DNA from: Caballeronia sp. TF1N1
Lineage (GTDB): Bacteria > Pseudomonadota > Gammaproteobacteria > Burkholderiales > Burkholderiaceae
Length of the DNA: 64,000 nucleotides
Direction: 5' to 3'
Assembly: GCF_022878925.1 (NCBI RefSeq)
Contig: NZ_CP084628.1
Location: 372,001 to 436,000, forward strand
Shown here: positions 36,559-44,777 of the stretch, in pieces
How the letters are laid out: each line of letters begins with the position of its first letter
Position numbering within the stretch: the first letter of the stretch is position 1
Notes under the pieces: generated by a model
Databases searched by the model: none
Told to the model about the DNA's origin: nothing
What the model saw: the letters and a program-made list of their open reading frames with translations, nothing else
Program-made: the position numbers and the translations under genes

Positions 36559-37659
36559 ATGAAGAAAACCACCCAACGCCGCCCGACGATGACCGACATC
36601 GCGAAACTCACCGGAGTCTCGCAATCGACGGTATCGCTCGTGCTGAACAACGCGTCCGGCGCGAAGTTTTCCGACGCCACGCGCGACAAGGTGCTGCGCG
36701 CCGCGCACGAACTCGGCTATCGCATGACGCAGCGCGAGCCGCTTTCGTTCGCGCCGCTGGATACGGCGGAGCGCAATCTGATCGTCTATTTGGCCGATGA
36801 AATCTCGACCAGTCCGCATCCGGTGGTGAGCATCGACGGCGCGCGCGATGCCGCCTTCGCCCACGGCCGCATGCTCGCGGTTTATTCGACGCACGGCAAC
36901 GCGGAAATCGAGGCGCGCGTGCTCGACGCGACGCTCGGCAATCCGGACGTGCTCGGCGTGATCTACGCGACGGTCTACACGCGCCGCGTCACGGTGCCCG
37001 CCGCGCTCGAACAGGTGCCGACCGTGCTGCTCAACTGCTATGCGAGCGAAGCGAACGTGTCTTCGGTCGTGCCGGCGGAGGTCGCGGGCGGTCACACGGC
37101 GACGGATCATTTGCTGGCGGCGGGGCATCGGCGAATTGGTTATATCAACGGCGAACCGTGGCAAGACGCGGCGCGCGACCGGCTCAAGGGTTATCGCACG
37201 GCATTGGCGACGGCGGACCTGCCGTTTGCGCCGGAACTGGTCCGCGAAGGCGACTGGGGACCGGCCACTGGATTCGAGCAGACGCTTTCATTGATGCGCG
37301 AGGCGAATCCGCCGACGGCCATCTTCTGCGCCAACGACCTGATGGCGCTCGGTGCAATCGAAGCGCTCAAGCAACTCGGACTGCGCGTGCCCGACGATGT
37401 CTCCGTGCTCGGCTATGACGATCAGGAGATCGCGCGCCATACGCATCCGCCGCTGTCGAGCGTGGTCTTGCCCAACTACGACCTGGGCCGCTGGGCCGTG
37501 GAAACGCTACTGCAGGAAGAACACAACCGCGCGGCCGGCGCACCGGTGCGACGCCGCACCGTGAAGCTGGACGGCCCGCTCATCGAACGCGGTTCCGTCA
37601 GGGAAATTACCGAAGCAAAGCAACTCGCAATTAATAATATTAGCGATGACGAGTCATAA
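36559..37659 (+). CDS. LacI-family repressor
   Basis: 366 residues. The HTH MTDIAKLTGVSQSTVSLVLN is at about 11-30, followed by a hinge and a periplasmic-binding-like ligand domain that ends in DGPLIERGSVREI. It should repress the downstream transporter, the divergent dioxygenase-epimerase pair and itself. Its last codons contain one of the candidate operators. Confidence 0.93.
   Translation: MKKTTQRRPTMTDIAKLTGVSQSTVSLVLNNASGAKFSDATRDKVLRAAHELGYRMTQREPLSFAPLDTAERNLIVYLADEISTSPHPVVSIDGARDAAFAHGRMLAVYSTHGNAEIEARVLDATLGNPDVLGVIYATVYTRRVTVPAALEQVPTVLLNCYASEANVSSVVPAEVAGGHTATDHLLAAGHRRIGYINGEPWQDAARDRLKGYRTALATADLPFAPELVREGDWGPATGFEQTLSLMREANPPTAIFCANDLMALGAIEALKQLGLRVPDDVSVLGYDDQEIARHTHPPLSSVVLPNYDLGRWAVETLLQEEHNRAAGAPVRRRTVKLDGPLIERGSVREITEAKQLAINNISDDES
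37635..37645. promoter_or_regulatory. Candidate LacI operator before the sugar transporter
   Basis: TAATATTAGCG, identical to 36505-36515, lies in the last codons of lacI, 120 bases before the binding-protein start. The AT-rich palindrome in GC-rich DNA stands out, which supports a regulatory role. Confidence 0.45.
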
Positions 37660-37764
37660 GCCGACCACGCATTCGCTGGAAATCAACTCTCGCAGCAATA
37701 GACCGGGCAACACATAAGCATCGGCATCAATAGAAGAAGGCACCCATCCCTATCGGAGGAAGAC

Positions 37765-38772
37765 ATGCTGTCGCTAGAAAAGAACACTCGCCTGGGCTTG
37801 CGCCCGCTCGCCGCCACGCTTGCCGCCCTGACGCTTGCCATGGGTTTCAGCGCGGCCCATGCCGCCGATGACGGCTTGCCGAAGATCGCCAACAAGAAGC
37901 CGCTCAAGGTCGGTTTTGCGCAGACCGAGAGCAACAATCCGTGGCGGCTCGCGGAAACCAAGAGCTTCAAGGATGTCGCCGCGAAATGCGGCTGGCAGGT
38001 GGTCATGACCGACGCGAACAGTTCGGCCGCGAAGCAGGTATCGGACATTCAAAGCATGATCGCGCAGCACGTCGATCTGCTCGTGTTCCCGCCGCGCGAA
38101 GAGAAGCCGCTCGTGCCGGTCATCCTGCAGGCCAAGAAAGCCGGCATTCCGGTGATACTCGTCGACCGCAACGTCGATCAATCGACGGTGAAGGCCGGCC
38201 GCGACTACATCACGTTCATCGGTTCGGACTTCATCGATCAGGGTCAGCGCGCCGCCGACTGGCTCGTGAAGGCAACCAACGGCAAGGCGACGATCATCGA
38301 ACTGGAAGGCTCGACCGGCGCCTCCGCTGCAAACGACCGCAAGAAAGGTTTCGACGATGTCATCGCGAAGAACTCGGGCATGAAGATCGTCGCGTCGCAA
38401 AGCGGCGATTTCGCGCGCGACAAGGGTCGTCAGGTCATGGAAACGCTGTTGCAGGCGCATCCGGACGTGACCGCCGTCTACGCGCATAACGACGAAATGG
38501 CGCTCGGCGCAATCGCGGCGATCAAGGCGGCCGGCAAGCAGCCGGGCAAGGACATCGTGCTCGTGACCATCGACGGCACCAAGGGCGGACTCGAAGCCAT
38601 TCAGGCGGGCGAACTGGGCGCAAGCGTGCAGTCGAGTCCGTTCTTCGGCCCGCTCGCGTGCGACGTCGCGCAGAAGTTCGCGAAGGGCGAAACCATCCCG
38701 CCGTGGGTCAAGGTTTCGGACCGCTTCTACGACAAGAGCAACGTCAAGGAAAGCATGCAGTACGGGTATTGA
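37765..38772 (+). CDS. ytfQ: Sugar ABC transporter, periplasmic binding protein (YtfQ-like)
   Basis: 335 residues with a signal peptide (cleavage after AHA) and a type I periplasmic binding fold. Blocks shared with E. coli YtfQ are IIELEGSTGASAANDRKKGF, SQSGDFARDKGRQVMETLL and VYAHNDEMALGAI. YtfQ binds galactofuranose, and some relatives bind arabinose or fructose. The AGGA box sits before the ATG. A hairpin follows this gene. Confidence 0.92.
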   Translation: MLSLEKNTRLGLRPLAATLAALTLAMGFSAAHAADDGLPKIANKKPLKVGFAQTESNNPWRLAETKSFKDVAAKCGWQVVMTDANSSAAKQVSDIQSMIAQHVDLLVFPPREEKPLVPVILQAKKAGIPVILVDRNVDQSTVKAGRDYITFIGSDFIDQGQRAADWLVKATNGKATIIELEGSTGASAANDRKKGFDDVIAKNSGMKIVASQSGDFARDKGRQVMETLLQAHPDVTAVYAHNDEMALGAIAAIKAAGKQPGKDIVLVTIDGTKGGLEAIQAGELGASVQSSPFFGPLACDVAQKFAKGETIPPWVKVSDRFYDKSNVKESMQYGY

Positions 38773-38789
38773 GCGCAGTTGGCTGGTTC

Positions 38790-38821
38790 GCGGGCGTCTA
38801 TTCACGGACGCCCGCTCTTTT
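38790..38821 (+). terminator. Attenuating hairpin after the binding-protein gene
   Basis: GCGGGCGTC (38790-38798) pairs with GACGCCCGC (38807-38815), loop of 8 bases, followed by TCTTTTCT. It lies between the binding protein and ATPase genes and would give more binding protein than membrane parts. Confidence 0.75.
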
Positions 38822-38842
38822 CTCCGGACGAACACCGACGCC

Positions 38843-40399
38843 ATGCCCAACGCTCCCCTCCTCGACATGCAGGACATCGACATCGCTTTCGGCGGTGTGC
38901 CCGCATTGAAGCGCGCCCGCCTCACCGTGACGGCGGGCGAAGTGCACGCGCTCATCGGCCAGAATGGCGCAGGCAAGTCCACGCTCATCAAGATTCTCAC
39001 GGGCGCGTATAGAAAGACCGCGGGCACGATTCGCTTCGATGGCCGCGAAACCGATTTCCGCACGCCCAAGGAAGCGCGTGAAGCGGGCATCAGTACGATC
39101 TATCAGGAGATCAACCTGGTGCCGTTCCGGTCGGTGGCCGAGAACATCTTTCTCGGACGCGAACCGCGCCGCTTCGGACTCATCGACTGGAAAACCGTGC
39201 AGCGGCGCGCGCATGAATTGCTCGAATCGTTCGGCCTTCACATCGACGTCAAAAAGCCCGTGCGCGAATATTCCACCGCCATTCAGCAGATGGTCGCGCT
39301 GGCGCGCGCGGTATCGTCGGATGCGAAGATGGTGATCATGGACGAATCGACTTCCTCGCTCGACGAGCGTGAAGTCGAATTGCTGTTCACGGTCGTGCGC
39401 CGCTTGCGTGACGACGGCCGCGCGGTCATCTTCGTGTCGCACCGGCTGGATGAACTCTATGCACTGTGCGACCGCGTCACGGTGATGCGCGACGGCCAGA
39501 CCGTCGCCGAAAGCAGCATGCAGGAGATGGACAAGCTCAAGCTCGTCACGACCATGCTCGGCCGCACGCTTGCCGCCGTCGTACACGAAGACGATACCGT
39601 GAAGGAAGCGAATCTCGCCAAGCGCGGCGCGGTGGCGTTGCGCGCGCAGGGTCTCTCGGCGGGCGCGAAAGTCACCGACGTCACGCTCGATGTCCACGCG
39701 GGCGAAGCCGTCGGACTCGCCGGATTGCTCGGCTCGGGCCGCACGGAAACCATGCGCCTGTTGTTTGGCGCGGACCGTCCGTCCAACGGCACGCTCGCGG
39801 TCGACGGCGCGGAGATCGCATTCAAGTCGCCGAAAGACGCCATCGCGCGCGGCATCGCTTATCTCACCGAGGATCGCAAGGCCGAAGGCATCGTGCCGGA
39901 GCTTTCCGTGCGCGACAACCTCACGCTCGTGTGCCTGCCGGCGCTGACCAGACGCGGCGTGATCGACGTGGCCAAACAGCGCGAAATCGTCGATGGCTTC
40001 ATCACCTCGCTCGGCATCAAGCTGCGCTCGCCGGATCAGCCGATCCGCGAGCTATCGGGCGGCAATCAGCAGAAGGTGCTGCTCGCGCGCTGGCTCGCGA
40101 CCAACCCGCGTCTCTTGCTGCTCGACGAACCCACGCGCGGTATCGACGTCGGCGCGAAAGCCGATGTCGCGAAAATCGTGCGCGAGTTACGCGATGCGGG
40201 GCTTGCGGTGCTGCTGTCGGCATCGGAACTGGAAGAGTTGACGGCGGTGGCCGATCGCGCGGTCGTGATCCGCGACGGCGAAACGGTCGCGCAACTGGAC
40301 GGCGCGCAGATGACCGAGACCTCGATCATGGATGCGATCGCTTACGGCACGGGCGAGGAATCGACATTGGCTTCGGCCGCTCAAGGAACCGAGTCGTGA
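38843..40399 (+). CDS. ytfR: Sugar ABC transporter, dual ATP-binding subunit (YtfR-like)
   Basis: 518 residues with two fused ABC domains. The first has Walker A GQNGAGKSTLIK and Walker B near MVIMDESTSSLD. The second has a degenerate P-loop (GLLGSGRTE), as is usual in RbsA-type proteins, with a strong signature LSGGNQQKVLLARW and LLLLDEPTRGID. It supplies energy for uptake. Its stop overlaps the start of the first permease (GTGA). Confidence 0.94.
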   Translation: MPNAPLLDMQDIDIAFGGVPALKRARLTVTAGEVHALIGQNGAGKSTLIKILTGAYRKTAGTIRFDGRETDFRTPKEAREAGISTIYQEINLVPFRSVAENIFLGREPRRFGLIDWKTVQRRAHELLESFGLHIDVKKPVREYSTAIQQMVALARAVSSDAKMVIMDESTSSLDEREVELLFTVVRRLRDDGRAVIFVSHRLDELYALCDRVTVMRDGQTVAESSMQEMDKLKLVTTMLGRTLAAVVHEDDTVKEANLAKRGAVALRAQGLSAGAKVTDVTLDVHAGEAVGLAGLLGSGRTETMRLLFGADRPSNGTLAVDGAEIAFKSPKDAIARGIAYLTEDRKAEGIVPELSVRDNLTLVCLPALTRRGVIDVAKQREIVDGFITSLGIKLRSPDQPIRELSGGNQQKVLLARWLATNPRLLLLDEPTRGIDVGAKADVAKIVRELRDAGLAVLLSASELEELTAVADRAVVIRDGETVAQLDGAQMTETSIMDAIAYGTGEESTLASAAQGTES

Positions 40400-41379
40400 T
40401 AGAGAAAACCGGCGCACCTATCGTCGCGGATACCGCGCCCGCGCGGAAGAAAAAACGCGGCATGGCGATTCAACGCGAGATCGTCGTGCTCGTCGCGATG
40501 ATCCTCTTCAACCTGCTCTTTACCGATCACTTCTGGTCGCTGCAGACCTTCAACGTGAACCTTACGCAGGTGGTGACGATCGTGATCGTCGGCATCGGCA
40601 TGACGCTCGTGGTGGCGACAGGCGGCATCGACCTGTCCGTGGGCGCTTCGATGGCCATCTCCGGTGCGCTCGCGCCGATGCTCTTCATGAACATCGACGG
40701 GCCGGGCGGCTTGCTGCTCGCATTCACCTTGCCGATCGTGGCGGCGGCACTATGCGGCGTCTTCAACGGCTTTCTCGTGACGCGGCTGAATGTGCAGCCT
40801 ATCGTCGCGACGCTCGTGCTGTTCATCGCGGGACGCGGCATCGCGCAGGTCGTCACCGATGGCAGCCTGCAGGCCTTCAACAATCCCGCGTTTCAGTGGA
40901 TTGCGCTGGGCCGCGTGGCGGGCGTGCCGTTTCAGATCCTGCTCATGCTCGCGCTCGTCGCCATCTTTACGTGGATCGTGCGTAAGACGCTCTTCGGCAA
41001 ATATCTGCTCGTGACGGGCGGCAACGAGGAAGCGGCGTATCTTTCCGGCATTCCGACCGCGCGCGTGAAGATGATCGCGTACACGGCGTGCGCGGCGCTC
41101 GCGGGTCTGGCCGGACTGATTTCGATCTCGGTGAATTCGTCGTCGGATGCGAACGTGGTCGGCCTCGGCGTGGAACTCGATGCCATCGCGGCCGTGGCCG
41201 TCGGCGGCACCGCGCTCACGGGCGGCAAGGCGTATATCACGGGCACGCTGATCGGCGCGCTCATCATCCAGTTGCTGCGCTATACGCTGCTTGCACACGG
41301 CATTCCGGATGCCGCCGCGCTGGTGCTGAAGGCCGCGATCATCATCGCCGCCGTGTACGTGCAGAGAAAGCGAGGCTGA
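40396..41379 (+). CDS. ytfT: Sugar ABC transporter permease (YtfT-like)
   Basis: 327 residues from the GTG at 40396, which overlaps the ATPase stop by 4 bases; an ATG at 40462 is possible. It is a RbsC-type permease with about ten membrane helices and the GGIDLSVGASMAIS and GGTALTGGKAYITGTLIGA motifs. It forms the inner-membrane channel together with the next gene. Confidence 0.93.
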   Translation: MIEKTGAPIVADTAPARKKKRGMAIQREIVVLVAMILFNLLFTDHFWSLQTFNVNLTQVVTIVIVGIGMTLVVATGGIDLSVGASMAISGALAPMLFMNIDGPGGLLLAFTLPIVAAALCGVFNGFLVTRLNVQPIVATLVLFIAGRGIAQVVTDGSLQAFNNPAFQWIALGRVAGVPFQILLMLALVAIFTWIVRKTLFGKYLLVTGGNEEAAYLSGIPTARVKMIAYTACAALAGLAGLISISVNSSSDANVVGLGVELDAIAAVAVGGTALTGGKAYITGTLIGALIIQLLRYTLLAHGIPDAAALVLKAAIIIAAVYVQRKRG

Positions 41380-41386
41380 CGACGAC

Positions 41387-42343
41387 ATGAAGAAGAACCT
41401 CCCGATTCTCATCGCGCTCGCGGCGCTGCTCGTGCTTGGCGTCGTGCGGTACGAGCACTTTGCATCCGAATACAACGTGACGTCGTTCTGGCGCTACAAC
41501 TCCATGTTCGCGCTGATTTCCATCGGCATGGCGTTCGTCATCATCACGGGCGGCATCGATCTGTCGGTGGGCGCGGTGGCCGCGCTCGCAAGCGTGGTCG
41601 CGGCGCTCGCGAGTCCGCATGGCGGCGTCGCGGCGGTGCTCGCGGGGTCGGCTGCCGGTCTCGCGGTGGGCCTGCTCAACGGGCTAGTGATCACGCATCT
41701 GCGGATACTGCCCTTCATCGTTACGCTGGCGACGAGTCTCGGCGCGCATGGCCTCGCGCTTCTGCTCGGCCATAACGATGCCGTCGCCATCTCGTCGGAC
41801 ACCGGCTTCGCCAACTTCGGCCAAGGCGATCTCTTCGGCTTGCCAATTCCGGGGCTCGTCGCGGCCGCGGCGGCGATTGTCGGCTGGATCGCGCTGCGCA
41901 GCTCACGCTTCGGGCGGCATGCGCTGGCTATCGGCGGGAGCGAGGAAGCATCGCGTCTGATGGGACTGAATGTGGATCGCACGCTCGTCGCCGTGTATGC
42001 CGTGAGCGGCTTGCTCGCGGGCATCGCCGGCGCGATTCTCGCGGCGCAATTCGGCGCGGGACAGCCGAACGAAGGCATCGGCTGGGAACTGTTCGCGATC
42101 TCGGCGGTGGTGCTCGGCGGCACGCGTCTGACAGGCGGCGACGGCTCTATCGCGATGACCATTGCGGGCGTCGCGCTGCTCGGCCTCGTCTTCAATCTGC
42201 TCAACTTCGAGAACGGCCTGGGCTATATCTCGTTATCGGCTTACTGGCAGTCGGTGATTCGCGGGTTGTTCCTGCTGCTCGTGATCGTGCTGCAGGCGCG
42301 AGTGCTGAACAGGAAAGCGGTGGTGGCCAAGGTGGCGCGGTAG
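41387..42343 (+). CDS. yjfF: Second sugar ABC transporter permease (YjfF-like)
   Basis: 318 residues, RbsC-type, with GGIDLSVGAVAALAS and VLGGTRLTGGDGSIAMT. Two different permease genes after one ATPase is the layout of the YtfQRT-YjfF galactofuranose transporter. It starts 7 bases after the first permease. Confidence 0.93.
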   Translation: MKKNLPILIALAALLVLGVVRYEHFASEYNVTSFWRYNSMFALISIGMAFVIITGGIDLSVGAVAALASVVAALASPHGGVAAVLAGSAAGLAVGLLNGLVITHLRILPFIVTLATSLGAHGLALLLGHNDAVAISSDTGFANFGQGDLFGLPIPGLVAAAAAIVGWIALRSSRFGRHALAIGGSEEASRLMGLNVDRTLVAVYAVSGLLAGIAGAILAAQFGAGQPNEGIGWELFAISAVVLGGTRLTGGDGSIAMTIAGVALLGLVFNLLNFENGLGYISLSAYWQSVIRGLFLLLVIVLQARVLNRKAVVAKVAR

Positions 42344-42595
42344 AGTTTGGATGTTGCACGAGCGTTGGAGCTTGATGAAGTCTATCGCGACGAAACGCCG
42401 CTTTAGCAAGCAGCGCCGCGCTTTGCGATCGATGCAAACGGCAAAGTGCGGACCCTTCCCCGCGAACGCGTGAAGGGTCCGGTCATGCCTGGGGCACTCT
42501 GCTCGCTGCATCGCCATGGAAAGTGGCACGGAGCAGCGAGAGGTGTTGTGGTCGGCATGCTCCTCGCAGGAACAATCGCCCGGCTTACCCAAGCA
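42344..42595. other. Gap after the sugar transporter with a hairpin
   Basis: GGACCCTTC (42450-42458) pairs with GAAGGGTCC (42472-42480), a candidate terminator about 107 bases after the permease stop. No gene was recognised in the gap. Confidence 0.45.
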
Positions 42596-43510
42596 TTAGG
42601 GCGACGTCTTCTGGTTCGGCGGGACTGCGAACACCGTTCCCGGCACAAGCGGGGCCGGTTTGAGTTGACGCGTAAGAACGAAGTTGAGCGCATCCTTCGC
42701 GCGCATGTCGTCGGGGCGAATGGCCAGCGCCTGACGCAGCGCACCTTCCGCCTCGGCGAATCGGCCGAGATTGAGCATGGCCATGCCTAAACCGATGCTC
42801 GCCTCGAAAAACGGCTGACGCCGTGCCAAAGCTTTCTTGAAGTGCGCCTCGGCCTCGGCCGGATTGAAGCGTCGTTCCGACACATTGCCCAGACCGCAAT
42901 AGGCTTCCGCCGATTTGGGATCGATGTCCAGCGCACGATGGAATGCAGTGTCGGCTTCGGTTAGACGAACGGCGGCGCAAAGGACATCACCGAGCGCAAG
43001 ATAGCCGGAGACCGACTGCGGCTGCGCTTCGATGGCAGCATGCGCTGCAACCTCGGCTTCCGGCAGACGCTGCCGACGGCGCAGCAGATCAGACAGCGCA
43101 CAATGCGCCTGAACCATGTCCGGCTGATGATGGATAGCCTGGCGAAAAGCGTCCTCGGCTTCCGACTCGCGCTTTTCGTCGCTGAGGATGCAGCCGAGCA
43201 TCCAGTGCGCGAGTGAGGAATCCGGCCTGATAGCCAGCGCTTCACGGCAAAAGGATGCGGCGTCGGCGAAACGCTTTTGATCTGCCATGACAAGCGCCAG
43301 ATTGACGACAATCTCGGCGGACGTGGGCTGCAAAGTCCGCGCCTCGTTCAACAACGTCTCTGCTTCGGCGAAGCGGCCAAGCTGGCGCAGCACCAGCGCG
43401 AGATTGTTTTTTGCTGCAACCGAGGAAGGATTTGCCTCGATGTCTTGACGAAACTTCGCTTCGGCTTCAGCAAATGTCATCGTTACGTTTCGATCATTGT
43501 CTTCAAGCAT
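42596..43510 (-). CDS. Tetratricopeptide repeat protein
   Basis: 304 residues from the ATG at 43510. About eight TPR units run almost end to end (for example FAEAEAKFRQDIEANPSSVA and LAHWMLGCILSDEKRESEAE). There is no signal peptide or membrane segment, so it is probably a cytoplasmic protein-binding scaffold. It is divergent from the ModA-like gene. No partner can be named. Confidence 0.85.
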   Translation of the reverse strand: MLEDNDRNVTMTFAEAEAKFRQDIEANPSSVAAKNNLALVLRQLGRFAEAETLLNEARTLQPTSAEIVVNLALVMADQKRFADAASFCREALAIRPDSSLAHWMLGCILSDEKRESEAEDAFRQAIHHQPDMVQAHCALSDLLRRRQRLPEAEVAAHAAIEAQPQSVSGYLALGDVLCAAVRLTEADTAFHRALDIDPKSAEAYCGLGNVSERRFNPAEAEAHFKKALARRQPFFEASIGLGMAMLNLGRFAEAEGALRQALAIRPDDMRAKDALNFVLTRQLKPAPLVPGTVFAVPPNQKTSP

Positions 43511-43764
43511 GGTGATTATTTCTCTTGCGTAGGAAACCAAACTAATTCGATCTCAGGTAGATCTCTGTTATTTCGTCTTGCGGACGGGAGATGAGGCGTT
43601 CGCTTGATCCCTCTTCGCGAATCAAGTCGCGGCGTTGTTTCCACATTCGTACCGGTGCCCGCAAAAACGAAGGCCGAACGATAACGCATCGATTTCAGTA
43701 TAGTGCAAAAAGTTATGACCAAATCCAACCTGGCCCAGCCATTGAACCACCAAACAAGCCGCCT

Positions 43765-44553
43765 ATGAAACCACTCTCCTCAAGACTCGCCGCATTCGTT
43801 TTTATCGCTTTCGGCGCCATTGCCGCGCCTGTTTCCTCGCAAGCCGAGGAGCTTCATGTCATGAGTTCAGGAGGCTTCACCGCCGCCTATAAAATCCTCG
43901 GCCCGAAGTTCACGGCCGCAACCAGCAATACGCTCGATACCCAACTCGGCCCGTCGATGGGCAAGGCGCCCGAAGCCATCCCCAATCGACTCGCGCGCGG
44001 CGAACCCGCCGATGTCGTCATCATGGTGGGCTATGCGCTCGACGATCTCATCAAGGAAGGCAAGGTCATGCCGGACTCGCGTGTCGAACTCGCCGATTCG
44101 CGCATCGGCGTATCGGTGAAAGCGGGTGCGCCGAAACCCGACATCGGCAATGTCGATGCATTGAAGGAAACGCTGCTGCACGCAACATCGATCGCTTATT
44201 CGGACAGCGCGAGCGGCGTCTATATCCAGAACGAGATGTTCAAGAAACTCGGCATCGAAGATCAGGTGAAACCCAAGGCGAAGATGATCCCGAAGATTCC
44301 CGTGGCCTCGGTCGTCGCGGACGGTCAGTACGAACTCGGCTTCCAGCAAGTGAGCGAACTGTTACCGGTACAAGGCGCGGATTTCGTCGGCAGGATTCCG
44401 GAGTCCGTGCAGTCCGTCACGCGTTTCGCAGCGGGCATTCCGGTTGGCTCGAAGCACCCGGAGGAGGCGCGCGCCTTGCTTCGCTACCTCGCTTCGCCGC
44501 AGGCACAAGACACCGTGCGCGCCACCGGACTCGACCCGATCGCCGCGCATTGA
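43765..44553 (+). CDS. ModA-like periplasmic substrate-binding protein
   Basis: 262 residues from the ATG at 43765. A signal peptide (cleavage after SQA) is followed by an extracellular solute-binding domain with FTAATSNTLDTQLGPSMGKA, a D-V-V-I-M segment and SIAYSDSASGVYIQNEMFKK. It resembles the molybdate-binding protein ModA family, but no ABC permease or ATPase is adjacent, so the ligand and role are open. It may sense ligands for the downstream kinase, 224 bases away on the same strand. Confidence 0.82.
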   Translation: MKPLSSRLAAFVFIAFGAIAAPVSSQAEELHVMSSGGFTAAYKILGPKFTAATSNTLDTQLGPSMGKAPEAIPNRLARGEPADVVIMVGYALDDLIKEGKVMPDSRVELADSRIGVSVKAGAPKPDIGNVDALKETLLHATSIAYSDSASGVYIQNEMFKKLGIEDQVKPKAKMIPKIPVASVVADGQYELGFQQVSELLPVQGADFVGRIPESVQSVTRFAAGIPVGSKHPEEARALLRYLASPQAQDTVRATGLDPIAAH

Positions 44554-44777
44554 AGCGCAGGCAGGTGCCACGCGCCGGTTCACCTTGCGTTTCATGCGTA
44601 TTTGCGAAGCGAAAACGGCGTTCCGTGCGAAAATCGAGATGCTCGCGCAAGCGCCTCCACAGGCAGGATTGGTCCGCTCAATAGTTGAAAAGCCGTTCGC
44701 TGGGCCAAGCCGGGTTGAGCCGATCCACACGCGAAACGACATGCAAAAAAGACATGCAGCGAGGAGAACCTGCGTCA

